Shown here piece by piece: positions 8,254 through 16,767 of a stretch of 64,000 nt of DNA (the stretch's first letter is position 1; each line of letters begins with the position of its first letter). The notes under the pieces were generated by a model. That model was not told where the DNA came from. It saw nothing but the letters and a program-made list of their open reading frames with translations, and searched no databases. Both the position numbers and the translations under genes were made by a program. Origin of the DNA: an uncultured Myxococcales bacterium (GTDB lineage Bacteria; Myxococcota_A; UBA9042); NCBI GenBank assembly GCA_903924465.1, contig CAIYBN010000103.1, positions 1 through 64,000 on the forward strand, given 5' to 3'.

Positions 8254-9097
8254 GCTTCTGATCTGTCTGGTCCTTGCGCAGGCGCACGCGGCGCGGGCCA
8301 CGGAACCAGTCGGGCTGCCCGGGCCCGTCACGGCGGCGTCCTTGCCGACCGATGCAGATCTGGATGAAGCATGGGCGCGCGTCCTTTTGCGCGCCAATCC
8401 CGGGCCTTTTCAATACTGCGCCTACGAAATCACCGCGCGCGGCAAGGCGGGCGTCGCGTCCCACGTGCGTGGCGTCATGGGCCGCAAAGAGCCAGAAACG
8501 CGCACGGAACTCCTCTCACGACAGTCGCTTCGCACGATTCTGGGGCAGTTGCGCGACATCGGCATGCTGAATCTGGCCCATCCGGAATTGCCCTGGCGTC
8601 AGGTGACGCAGCCTGCGCCAAAGCCCCTGAAAGGCAAAGCCAAAGCGCGCGCCGTCGCGGACGCTGTTTTGGCGCCGCCCGACCCGCTGTGGACACCAGA
8701 CACGTCGAACGTGCCCATCTACGAACTGTCGTTTCGCCTGGGCGGCAAGGAGAACACCTTTCTCGTGGTCGATCCTGCGAACCAGGCGGATCCGCGTTAT
8801 GCGGATTTCATTCGCCTAGTGCGGCAGTTCGCCATTTCGGCTGCGGGTGAAATCGGCTACCACGCGCCGACGGGGGATGAGGGCCGGCAAGGCTACCTGT
8901 TTGTCGACAGCGTGCCCGGCGCCATCGTGACGGTGGATGGCGCGCCGCTGGAAGGCGAAACGCCGATTCTGGCCTACCCGGTCGCCGCCGGCCGCCACAC
9001 GCTCGTGCTTGAGAACAAGCTGCACAAGTTGACCAAGGAAATCAAAGTGCTGGTGCAGCCCGGCGTGACGACGTCGGTCGAACTTGACCTCCGTTGA
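8234..9097 (+). CDS. secreted PEGA-domain protein
   Basis: The 287-residue product begins with a signal peptide (about residues 1-20, ending AHAARA). The ATG at 8234 is chosen because it gives this signal; an in-frame start 87 bases earlier lies inside the previous gene. The middle part, 60-200, is unassigned. The last 70 residues match the PEGA domain: GYLFVDSVPGAIVTVDG, then EGETPI and a beta-rich end. PEGA domains are found in surface-layer and outer-membrane-associated proteins of myxobacteria and relatives. Overlap with the RCK gene suggests translational coupling. Confidence 0.8.
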   Translation: MLKRGLELLICLVLAQAHAARATEPVGLPGPVTAASLPTDADLDEAWARVLLRANPGPFQYCAYEITARGKAGVASHVRGVMGRKEPETRTELLSRQSLRTILGQLRDIGMLNLAHPELPWRQVTQPAPKPLKGKAKARAVADAVLAPPDPLWTPDTSNVPIYELSFRLGGKENTFLVVDPANQADPRYADFIRLVRQFAISAAGEIGYHAPTGDEGRQGYLFVDSVPGAIVTVDGAPLEGETPILAYPVAAGRHTLVLENKLHKLTKEIKVLVQPGVTTSVELDLR

Positions 9098-9118
9098 CCC
9101 TTTCGCCCAGGTCCGCCG

Positions 9119-10156
9119 ATGTCGCTTCATCCCGCCCACATGCTGACCACGTTGCGCGAGCCCGATGTGCGCCTGCGCTGGCTGGCACAATGGCTGCGCG
9201 GGTCGGCGCCGGAGACGGCTGTCGCGGTCCTGGAGGAAGCCGCCCAGACGGCGGCGCTGGGCCATAGCCGCGAACTTCACTTGACGTTTATCCACCTCCT
9301 GCTGCACGTCCGCCCGCGCCCGGACTTGCCGGGTGGGCCGCTGCCGCCGCCAGACCGCCGTTTGGTCCTGCCGGACTGGCGCGCGGCGCAGTTGATTGGC
9401 GCCGCGCATCGTCTGGGTTTTCAGTCGACGGCGTGGCTGCTGCGCGAGTCCTTCCGACCGCCCATGCTGGTGGAAGGGCGGCTCCTGCCGCTGCACCCGA
9501 GCGTCGAGCGCATTGCCTTGGGCGTGCGCAAGGAACGTGCGCGGGTGCCGGATGTAGAGGTCGTGACGCCCTTGCTGGCCGACTCAACGCCGGCCGTCAT
9601 TCATATTCTCGGCGAAAATCCGCGGATTCTGGAGGCGCATGCCCTGCTCATCGCCACGCTGCGGCCGACGCATCCGTACGCGCTGCAAGCCTTGCTGTTG
9701 CATCCGCGTTGGTTGACAAATGTAAAGGTCGTTGAGGCCGTCGTGCGCAGCGATGCCGCACCGCCATGGCTCGTGCTCGCGCTCACGCCGCTGCTGGCCC
9801 GACCGGTACAGATGGCCATCGTCAATCTGCCGCGCATCCACCTGGAAGTCCGCGAGCTCATCGCACAGTGGCTTCACCTGGGCGACGTGGTGATGGCAGC
9901 TGCGCCCACGCGGCGCGATCCGAATCCTGGGATCTTCGACGTGACGGACGAGGACTTGGCCACCGAGGACGAACTGGCGGAAGTTCTGGAGCCACCCGAA
10001 GCCGCTGCATCGACGGCCCTGGCGCCGCAAACCCGCGCAGGAGAACCAGCATCGACGCAGGGGCGTGGTGCGGGTACGCTGGCGAAAAAGGCAAAGAAGC
10101 GATCGAAGCGCACTCAGGCTCAGGATCATCCTGGATCCACAAGCAAATCGCGTTGA
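9119..10156 (+). CDS. hypothetical protein, helical, with a basic tail
   Basis: The 345-residue protein has no recognised family. Residues 1-270 look alpha-helical with HEAT-like Leu/Ala periodicity. They include a weak repeat in which a conserved Pro follows HxL (HPSVERI, HPYALQ, HPRWLT). Residues 270-310 are acidic and about 310-345 are Lys/Arg/Ser-rich, so the tail is probably disordered. It starts 21 bases after the PEGA gene and is probably the last gene of this plus-strand unit. High GC at third codon positions supports coding. Confidence 0.7.
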   Translation: MSLHPAHMLTTLREPDVRLRWLAQWLRGSAPETAVAVLEEAAQTAALGHSRELHLTFIHLLLHVRPRPDLPGGPLPPPDRRLVLPDWRAAQLIGAAHRLGFQSTAWLLRESFRPPMLVEGRLLPLHPSVERIALGVRKERARVPDVEVVTPLLADSTPAVIHILGENPRILEAHALLIATLRPTHPYALQALLLHPRWLTNVKVVEAVVRSDAAPPWLVLALTPLLARPVQMAIVNLPRIHLEVRELIAQWLHLGDVVMAAAPTRRDPNPGIFDVTDEDLATEDELAEVLEPPEAAASTALAPQTRAGEPASTQGRGAGTLAKKAKKRSKRTQAQDHPGSTSKSR

Positions 10157-10160
10157 GCCG

Positions 10161-10323
10161 CTAGAGCGACGATCAGAAACCCGGACCGAGTCTGGCAAAG
10201 AGACGCAAGCAGGCCGAGGTGGACGGTTGCAGCAAGGCTGGTGGCCTTGCAAGACCGGCCAACGCAGGCCTGCGCAGCGGAACTGCTGCCGGGCGACGGG
10301 AGGGTTTCTGATTGGTGCTCTAG
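10161..10323. repeat. structured convergent intergenic element bounded by 22-nt inverted arms
   Basis: The left arm is CTAGAGC (10161-10167), four bases, then ATCAGAAACCC (10172-10182). The right arm is GGGTTTCTGAT (10302-10312), four bases, then GCTCTAG (10317-10323). Eighteen of 22 positions pair, and the mismatches are confined to the same four central bases. Inside are a 7-bp hairpin (10232-10250) and the palindrome GCAGGCCTGC (10264-10273). The right arm includes the stop codon of the aminopeptidase gene. It could be a REP/MITE-like element or an elaborate bidirectional terminator. Confidence 0.5.
10232..10250. terminator. candidate bidirectional terminator hairpin
   Basis: GCAAGGC-TGGTG-GCCTTGC forms a perfect 7-bp stem with a 5-base loop between two convergent genes. 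No T tract follows on either strand, so factor-independent termination would be weak. Confidence 0.35.
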
Positions 10324-11681
10324 GCCTTGCCGACAAAGAACGTCTGCATCACCGCGACCATGGACTCCAGATCGTGGGCACCGAGCGTCTCCGCCGCCGA
10401 GTGCATCGCCCACATCGGGCAGCCGAGGTCCACGGTCCGCACCGCGAGCGACGCCGCGACGATCGGCCCAATCGTGGTACCGCAGGCCAGATCCTGGCGC
10501 GTCACAAACGCCTGGAGCGGGACCCGCGCCGCTTCGCACAGCCCGGCCAGAAGCGCGGCGGTCTCGCCCGTCGTAGCATAGCGATCCGCGGTATTGGACT
10601 TCAGCACGATGCCCTGGTTGATGAGCGGCGCGTGGTTCTTGTCGTGCATGTCCGGAAAATTCGGATGCTGCGCGTGGGCCATGTCCGCGGAAAGACAGAC
10701 CGTTTGCGCAAAAGCGCTTTCCGGATCCTGACCATGGCTGTCCGGATGGCGGCGGGCAATCCGGATGAGGACGTCGCGCAGGAAGCTCGACGCCGCGCCT
10801 GAAGCTGTCGTCGAACCCGTCTCCTCCGCGTCGAAAAATGCCGCCACGCGCGTGCGCACCGGCGCGGGTTCCGTGTGAACGGATTGGACCAACGCATCCA
10901 GGCCGCACCAGACCATCGCCAGGTCGTCATGCCGCGCACCGGTCACCAGCGAACCATCCACGCCCGTCCGCAGCGGCTTCTGCAGCGGCACGAGGTGCAG
11001 ATCGAAGCCGTCCGCCGCGTCCAGCGCCACGCCCGCTTTTGCCGAGAGCAATTTCAGCATCGCCTCGGGCTCCGGACCCGTCGCGAACACGGCATTCAAC
11101 GCGTTCTGCGGATTGATCGCGCCCTTGTCGTTCTTCTCGCGGTCGAGATGGATCGCCAAATCTGGAATAATCGCAATGGGTTCATCGATGCGCAGCAACT
11201 GCCGCGTCAGCAGTGGCTGGCCGGTCAGCGGGTGAAACTGCGGCACGCCACGCTTGTTGCGCACGACCTGAAAGACGCTGCCTGCAAGGCCCAGCGGACG
11301 ATCCAGCCACGAGCGGCGAATGAGGCCGCCGTGAAACTGCGTCGCCAGTTGGGTCGTACCGGCCGCCGCCAGCAGCGGATTGAGGCGGAGCCGCAGGTCC
11401 GGGCTGTCGGTGTGGGCGCCGACAATCGCATAGCCCGTTGCGCACGGCGAACGCTCACCGATCACCAGTGAGATCAGAGACTTGCCGTCCGGATGCACCA
11501 CGAACAAACGCTCGCCCGGCGTGGTCGGCAGGTCGCCGGCGTAGTCGCGCTCGGTAAAGCCAGCCGCTTGCAGCTCCTGGATGCACGCCATCACTGCGTG
11601 TTGCGGCGTGCACGCCTGGTGCAGCCACTCGACGTACCGGTCCGCCGCCACGGGGCGAAGGGTCTTGGATTTCTTGCTCAT
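10320..11681 (-). CDS. apeB: M18 family aspartyl aminopeptidase
   Basis: The 453-residue protein is a cytosolic M18 metallo-aminopeptidase, a dizinc enzyme that usually removes N-terminal Asp, Glu or other residues from peptides and assembles as a large tetrahedral complex. Family motifs include VGAHTDSPDLRL near residue 88 (metal His and Asp), HGGLIRRSWLDRPLGLAG near 115, FDAEETGST near 290 (catalytic Glu pair) and GTTIGPI near 400. Its ATG overlaps the TGA of the OPT transporter gene by four bases, so the two are translationally coupled. Imported oligopeptides would be hydrolysed by this enzyme. Confidence 0.93.
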   Translation of the reverse strand: MSKKSKTLRPVAADRYVEWLHQACTPQHAVMACIQELQAAGFTERDYAGDLPTTPGERLFVVHPDGKSLISLVIGERSPCATGYAIVGAHTDSPDLRLRLNPLLAAAGTTQLATQFHGGLIRRSWLDRPLGLAGSVFQVVRNKRGVPQFHPLTGQPLLTRQLLRIDEPIAIIPDLAIHLDREKNDKGAINPQNALNAVFATGPEPEAMLKLLSAKAGVALDAADGFDLHLVPLQKPLRTGVDGSLVTGARHDDLAMVWCGLDALVQSVHTEPAPVRTRVAAFFDAEETGSTTASGAASSFLRDVLIRIARRHPDSHGQDPESAFAQTVCLSADMAHAQHPNFPDMHDKNHAPLINQGIVLKSNTADRYATTGETAALLAGLCEAARVPLQAFVTRQDLACGTTIGPIVAASLAVRTVDLGCPMWAMHSAAETLGAHDLESMVAVMQTFFVGKA

Positions 11682-13582
11682 TTACCCATGCTCCCGGTCA
11701 GGATTCCCCAAGCGATGATGCCAACCGCCATCAACGTTTCGCCGGCGATGAAGCCCGACGAGACGACGACGGTGAAGCGTTCGGCCAATTTCGGCTTGGC
11801 CTTCTGGAAGATCCAGGCGAGAACCGCGCCGAAAAACATCGAGAAACTGTTGGCAAATGGCACGGTCATCGCGATGCCGACGCCGTTGACGGACGGCAGC
11901 CATTGGCGAATCTTGGCCGGCAGCGCCGTTTCCACGAGCGCCAGGAAGGCGCCAATCGCCGCGGCAATCTCCAGCGCCCGCAGCTTGTGCCATTCCATGT
12001 TGCTGATGCCCTTGCTCAACAGTTCTGCGACCGATTTCCACACGACCGCCGCCGGCGCCGGCCATTGCTCGCCGCCCAGCTGCTCCGGCTTGACCAGCAC
12101 GCTGTAGGCCACGGCTGCAAACACCGCGCCCACCAGCACGCCAAAGACTTGCGCCACGACCTGATACCGTGGCCGCGCGCCGACCAAGTAGCCGGCTTTC
12201 ATGTCCGTCAGCAGATCGCCCGCATGACTCGCCGCGCCAGCCGTCACGTTCGCCGCCAGCAGATTGGCATGAATCTGACCGGGCATCAGCGCCCCAAAGG
12301 TCAGCTGCGTCACCTTGCCCATCGCGCCGACCGGATTCGTGTCGGTCTCGCCCGTCGAACGCGCTGCGACAAACGCCAGGACGAGCGACAGGAAGACCGC
12401 GAGGACGCCCAGGGCAATCGGAATGTCGAACCACACGTACTGCAGCACCACGCAGAGCGTGCCCGCGATCGCTAAGCCGCCCGCGAACCAGCTACCCGGC
12501 ACTTCCACCGCGGCCAGCTCGCCGATTTCCGCTTGGCCTTCGCCGCCCTGCGCAGAGAGCGTCTTGGCAAAACCAGCGATCATCCGCGGCGCCTGAAGCG
12601 CCAGCGAAACCAGCGAGTGCGTCACCATCAGCGCGACACCGGGCCACAGCGTCCATTTGTTGATGACGCCATACGGTATCGCGTCCGCCGTGCAAATCGC
12701 GCCGGGCGCGAGCTTGCCGCAGTCGATGAACCCCGCCTGGAACAGCCAGTCCGCGGCGAAATAGCGCGAGACGAGGCCCGCCAGACACATCCAGAACGTC
12801 ACGCGCAGGCCCATCAGCGCGCCCGCGCCGATCATCACCAGCGACGGATCAAAGTAGGCGGAACGCTTCAGCGCCACGGCGCCAAAGGTCGCGAACTTGT
12901 CGGGAAACAGCTTCAAACCGTCGCGGGCCAGCGCCAGGAGTCCGCCAATGATGCCGCCAATCGCGAGCGACCGGCCTTTGACGACGCCTTCCGCACCTTC
13001 ACCGTGCAACGAACGCAGCGTCTCGGCCGCCGCGATTCCTGAAGGAAACCGCAATCGTTCCTGATTGATGAGCTTGCGCTTGACCGGAATCGCCGCGACG
13101 ATGCCCAACAGTGAAATCGCGATGAGCCAGACAATCGTCTGACCGACTGACAGCACGAACTTGCCCTCGGAAACCATCGTCAGCGCCGGAATGGCCGACA
13201 CCAGGCCCGCCGACGACATGTAGCCCGCCGCCGATGCCGCGGTCTGCATGGTGTTGTTCTCCAGCAGCGTGAAGTGGCGCTCCGGACTCGTGCCGAAGAT
13301 CTTTTCAATCGCGGTAAAGAACGCGAACGCCAGTACCGCTGCGGTGATCGCCACGCCCAAGCCCCAGCCAATCTTCAGGCCGACGTACAGGTTGGAAATC
13401 GACATGACGCCGCCGATCAGGCAGCCGGTCGCCAAGGCGCGCACCGTTAGTTGCCGCTGCCGGTCGCCTTGGTAGACGTATTTCAGCCAATAGCGGTCAT
13501 GTTCCATCGCGGGCGCGTCGTCCGCCGGCGGCGGCGGAATCTGTCCCTCAAGCTCAGGGGTCTGGTCGGGCTCAGTCGTCAT
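11678..13582 (-). CDS. OPT family oligopeptide transporter
   Basis: The 634-residue membrane protein belongs to the OPT superfamily of proton-coupled oligopeptide (or metal-chelate) transporters. After a Pro-rich soluble N terminus of about 40 residues it has many hydrophobic segments. Family signatures include LYVGLKIGWGLGV near 65, ENNTMQTAASAAGYMSSAG near 108 and an RFPSG motif near 178. The start has GGGGAGG six bases upstream. It is preceded by TatD (42-base gap) and overlaps the M18 peptidase. Peptides are the most likely substrate given that neighbour, though some OPT members carry siderophore-type chelates. Confidence 0.92.
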   Translation of the reverse strand: MTTEPDQTPELEGQIPPPPADDAPAMEHDRYWLKYVYQGDRQRQLTVRALATGCLIGGVMSISNLYVGLKIGWGLGVAITAAVLAFAFFTAIEKIFGTSPERHFTLLENNTMQTAASAAGYMSSAGLVSAIPALTMVSEGKFVLSVGQTIVWLIAISLLGIVAAIPVKRKLINQERLRFPSGIAAAETLRSLHGEGAEGVVKGRSLAIGGIIGGLLALARDGLKLFPDKFATFGAVALKRSAYFDPSLVMIGAGALMGLRVTFWMCLAGLVSRYFAADWLFQAGFIDCGKLAPGAICTADAIPYGVINKWTLWPGVALMVTHSLVSLALQAPRMIAGFAKTLSAQGGEGQAEIGELAAVEVPGSWFAGGLAIAGTLCVVLQYVWFDIPIALGVLAVFLSLVLAFVAARSTGETDTNPVGAMGKVTQLTFGALMPGQIHANLLAANVTAGAASHAGDLLTDMKAGYLVGARPRYQVVAQVFGVLVGAVFAAVAYSVLVKPEQLGGEQWPAPAAVVWKSVAELLSKGISNMEWHKLRALEIAAAIGAFLALVETALPAKIRQWLPSVNGVGIAMTVPFANSFSMFFGAVLAWIFQKAKPKLAERFTVVVSSGFIAGETLMAVGIIAWGILTGSMGK

Positions 13583-13624
13583 GGCGCCTCCCCGTCCGTG
13601 GACGGTCGGAGGTTTGTGCCACGG

Positions 13625-14434
13625 TCACGGCATCCCGGCAAGCTTCGCCAGCAGCCGCGGTCCGAACAGGCGCACGGCGTTCGCGTTGGTCACGCGTTCC
13701 ACTTCCGCCACCGGCAAGCCTTTGATTTCCGCAATCTTCTTCAACGTCTCGACCACGTACGCCGGCTCGTTGCGCTTGCCACGGTACGGCATCGGCGCCA
13801 GGAACGGGCTGTCCGTCTCCACCAACAGGCGATGGAGCGGCGCCTGCTGCACGGTCTCGACGATTTCCCCGGCCTTTTTGAACGTCACAATCCCGGGAAT
13901 CGACAGGTAGAAGCCAAACTCGAGCATCTGCATGCCAAACGCGCAGGTGCCGGAAAAGCAGTGGATTACACCGCCGACGTCGTGCGCGCCTTCCTCCCGC
14001 AGGATCCGCAGCGTCAGTTCCTCCGCCTCGCGGGTGTGAATGCACAGCGGCTTGCGCAGTTGGCGCGCGAGCTGAATGTGACGACGAAAGATCGCCTCCT
14101 GAACATCGCGCGGCGAGGAATCGTAGTGAAAATCGAGGCCCGTCTCGCCCACGGCGACGACTTCCGGCAGCGCGCATGTCGCCACGACCGTCTGCCACAG
14201 CGCATCGTCCACGTTCTTGGCGTCGTGCGGATGGATGCCCGTGATCGCGCTCACGCCCGCAAACGCCCGCGCACACGCGACCGCCGCCGCCATTTCTGCA
14301 GCATCGCCACCGGCACCGACGCAAATCACGTGTTCCACGCCGGCCAACGCGGCTCGTTCCAACACGCCCGCCGTGCCACCCGCGTACTCGGCGCCTTCCC
14401 AGGTTGCAGCGACGTGTGCGTGCGTGTCGATCAC
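13625..14434 (-). CDS. tatD: TatD family metal-dependent hydrolase
   Basis: The 269-residue protein is a TatD-type amidohydrolase-fold deoxyribonuclease. Metal ligands are visible as DTHAH (His5, His7), GETGLDFHY (Glu), IHTRE (His), HCFSG (His) and ETDSPFLAP (Asp). A GTG start at 14434 is chosen because it gives the canonical N-terminal DTHAH. It also overlaps the TGA of the adenosine deaminase gene as GTGA, a classic coupling junction. TatD enzymes act in DNA repair and turnover. Placed after adenosine deaminase, a nucleic-acid salvage role fits. Confidence 0.9.
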   Translation of the reverse strand: MIDTHAHVAATWEGAEYAGGTAGVLERAALAGVEHVICVGAGGDAAEMAAAVACARAFAGVSAITGIHPHDAKNVDDALWQTVVATCALPEVVAVGETGLDFHYDSSPRDVQEAIFRRHIQLARQLRKPLCIHTREAEELTLRILREEGAHDVGGVIHCFSGTCAFGMQMLEFGFYLSIPGIVTFKKAGEIVETVQQAPLHRLLVETDSPFLAPMPYRGKRNEPAYVVETLKKIAEIKGLPVAEVERVTNANAVRLFGPRLLAKLAGMP

Positions 14435-15594
14435 GACTTCTTCACTGCCTCTGCCGACTTCTTGCGCTCGGCGAACTTCTGGCTCGTGCCGCGCCGATCT
14501 TTCTTCACTTGCCCCAAATCCTTGTCGCCCGTTTCCTTGGCGTAGCGCTCGGTATCCGCGGCAATCAGCGTGTCCATCTCCGCAATGTACCGCGACAGCA
14601 TGTCCTGCCGCGTCCGGTACGACTGGAACGCTGACTTGAAACCGTTGATGATGATCTCCCGCACGTCCCGCACGCTGGCGTCGAACGTATTGACCCACAA
14701 CATGATTTCGTCGCTGACCGTCGTGTTGGTGATCAGCCGATTGTCCGTGTTGATGGTCACGCGGCAGCCGAATTCGTAATAGAACTGGATCGGATGCGCC
14801 GAGATACTGTCCACGGCGCCGGTCTGCACGTTGGACTTGGGGCAGATTTCCAGCGGAATGCGGTGATCCGCGACGAAGTTCAGGAGGTCGCCGTCCTCGC
14901 GCAGCCGCGTGCCGTGGCCAATGCGGTGCGCGCCACAATCGTGCAGCGCCTGGTGAATCGACTCCGGACCGAACGCTTCGCCGGCATGCGCCGTGCAGTT
15001 CACGTTGTTGGAGCGAATGAGGTGAAACGCCTCCGCGTGCTTGCGCGCCTGAAAGCCGTCTTCCGCGCCCGCGAGGTCATAACCGACAACGCCTTTGTTC
15101 TTGTACGCCACTGCCAATTCTGCCAGCCGCAGCGACCACTTGGGATCGGCGTGACGCAGCGCGCTGATGATGAGCCCCGACCGCGTGCCAAAACGCTGCT
15201 TGCCGTCGCGCAGCCCCGCCAGCACCGCTTCGACAATCGTCGTCATCGGCAGGCCTTTGGTGATGTGCAGCATCGGGCAATAGCGCACTTCCATGTACTT
15301 GACGTTCTCCTTGGCCGCGTCCTCCACCAGCTCAAAGGCCGCGCGGTACAGCGATTCCTCGGTCTGCAGCACGGAGCAGGTAATGTCAAAAGTGCGGAGA
15401 TAGTCCTTCAGCGACTTGCACACCTCGCCGACCTGAACGAACGGCGCGAGCCCCTCGACCGTGTGCGCTGGCAGCTTGACGCCCTGCTCTTCCGCCATCT
15501 GCAGGATGGTCTCGATGCGCAGTGAGCCATCCAGGTGCACGTGCAGATCCGTCTTTGGCAGACTTTTGATGAGCTCAAACGATGGCTTATACAT
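14431..15594 (-). CDS. add: adenosine deaminase family protein
   Basis: The 387-residue protein deaminates adenosine or a related purine nucleoside. Zinc ligands are seen in DLHVHLDGSLR (His18, His20), HAGE (His203, catalytic Glu206), RIGHGTRL (His227) and NTDNRL (Asp284). This last motif is the Asn variant, rather than Asp-Asp-Pro, found in many bacterial members. The C terminus is Lys-rich. The start MYKPSF is chosen because AGGAAA lies close upstream. It leads an operon with TatD, OPT and M18 and has a candidate promoter at 15662-15690. I cannot exclude an aminodeoxyfutalosine or other aryl-adenine substrate. Confidence 0.9.
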   Translation of the reverse strand: MYKPSFELIKSLPKTDLHVHLDGSLRIETILQMAEEQGVKLPAHTVEGLAPFVQVGEVCKSLKDYLRTFDITCSVLQTEESLYRAAFELVEDAAKENVKYMEVRYCPMLHITKGLPMTTIVEAVLAGLRDGKQRFGTRSGLIISALRHADPKWSLRLAELAVAYKNKGVVGYDLAGAEDGFQARKHAEAFHLIRSNNVNCTAHAGEAFGPESIHQALHDCGAHRIGHGTRLREDGDLLNFVADHRIPLEICPKSNVQTGAVDSISAHPIQFYYEFGCRVTINTDNRLITNTTVSDEIMLWVNTFDASVRDVREIIINGFKSAFQSYRTRQDMLSRYIAEMDTLIAADTERYAKETGDKDLGQVKKDRRGTSQKFAERKKSAEAVKKS

Positions 15595-15661
15595 GATTTC
15601 CTGATGCCGAGGGATGCGCGCTGGCCAGATTGATGCGGGCCGCGCGACACCCATTTGTCAC

Positions 15662-15690
15662 AGTGTAGCCGTGGCGCGCGAATCGGTCCA
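15662..15690 (-). promoter_or_regulatory. candidate promoter of the adenosine deaminase operon
   Basis: Read on the minus strand, TGGACC (15690-15685) and TACACT (15667-15662) are separated by exactly 17 bases. The predicted RNA would have a leader of about 60 bases. The -35 box is seven bases from the -35 box of the divergent promoter. Confidence 0.45.
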
Positions 15691-15697
15691 GAAACGC

Positions 15698-15727
15698 TTG
15701 CGCGGCATGCACATGAAACGTTACAAT
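15698..15727 (+). promoter_or_regulatory. candidate promoter of the TPR lipoprotein, possibly leaderless
   Basis: TTGCGC (15698-15703), 18 bases, then TACAAT (15722-15727), which matches the -10 consensus at five of six positions. Transcription would start about two bases before the ATG at 15736. No Shine-Dalgarno is present, so the mRNA is predicted to be leaderless or nearly so. Confidence 0.45.
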
Positions 15728-15735
15728 CGTCAGCC

Positions 15736-16764
15736 ATGCTCAAGTCCCGCGTCATTGTTGCCCTTGTCGCTTTCGCCACCTGTGCTTCGGCGTGTTCCGG
15801 CGCCAATGGCAATTCCGGTCGCGGGGATCGCGATCGCGGCTTGTCCGACGCGCCAATTCGCGGTGATCTCGAAACCGAGCCGATGGTTGGCGATTTGGCT
15901 CTCGGCGTCGCCGCATTTCGCGACGAAGACTGGGATGAAGCAGAGGCGGCGCTCAAGCGGCACCTCAAGAAGAATCCCAAGTCCTCGCTGGCGGTCTATT
16001 ACCTCGGCTTGTGCGCGATGCAGCGCGGCCAGAGCCTGCCGGCCCGGAAGCTGTTTCTTCAAGCGACGGCCTTGAATCCGCAGCTCCACGGCGCATTTTC
16101 CAATTTGGGCGTGCTGTATCTGGAAGCTGGCGAGGACATCGCTGCGCTGAAGGTGCTGCAACAAGCGCGTGAGCTGGCGCCGGACGATCCACGGGTGCTG
16201 GCCAATCTGGCCGCGGCGATGCTGAAGCGCGGGCTGTGGTCGGAGGCAGTGGACGCGTACAAGCTGGCCAACAAACTGGCGCCTGCGCACGGCACGCTGC
16301 AGTACGATTTGGCGCTGGCGTACATGATGCGTCAGGAGTGGAAGCTGGCGCTGGACGCGGTGGAACTCGCGCTTCAGGTTCGGCCGAAATTTGCATTGGC
16401 GCATGCGGCAAAAGTTGCAAGCCTGCAAGGTGCCGGTCGGCTGGATGACGCGCTGGAAGCGGCCAACGTCGCGCTGGACGAATGCGAACCGCTGGCTGAC
16501 AACTTCATCGTCCTGGCCCGCGTGCTGATCGCCAAGGGCGCGGCAGCAGACGCGGAAAAGGCGTTGAACAAGGCGCTGAAGCTGAGCCCGGACAATGCGA
16601 ACGTGCAGCTGGATCTGGCCGAACTGCTGGATGCGCGCGGCGACAAGCCCGACGCAATCGAGTGGTACCAGAAATTCCTGAAGAACAAGAATCCGCTGCC
16701 CGAGGACACGCGGCGCGTGCGCGAGCGCCTGCGGTTGCTCAAAGAGCCGGCGAGCGACTCGTAG
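15736..16764 (+). CDS. TPR-repeat lipoprotein
   Basis: The 342-residue lipoprotein has a signal ending CASAC (Cys20), a short Gly/Asp/Arg linker, then about eight tetratricopeptide repeats from residue 55 to the end (for example AVYYLGLCAMQRGQ, AFSNLGVLYLEAGE, VQLDLAELLDARGD). Such proteins are usually periplasmic scaffolds for envelope complexes. The start at 15736 is chosen because it places the signal peptide at the N terminus; an in-frame start 81 bases earlier lies in the divergent promoter region. It ends three bases from the stop of the convergent methyltransferase gene. Confidence 0.85.
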   Translation: MLKSRVIVALVAFATCASACSGANGNSGRGDRDRGLSDAPIRGDLETEPMVGDLALGVAAFRDEDWDEAEAALKRHLKKNPKSSLAVYYLGLCAMQRGQSLPARKLFLQATALNPQLHGAFSNLGVLYLEAGEDIAALKVLQQARELAPDDPRVLANLAAAMLKRGLWSEAVDAYKLANKLAPAHGTLQYDLALAYMMRQEWKLALDAVELALQVRPKFALAHAAKVASLQGAGRLDDALEAANVALDECEPLADNFIVLARVLIAKGAAADAEKALNKALKLSPDNANVQLDLAELLDARGDKPDAIEWYQKFLKNKNPLPEDTRRVRERLRLLKEPASDS

Positions 16765-16767
16765 CAG

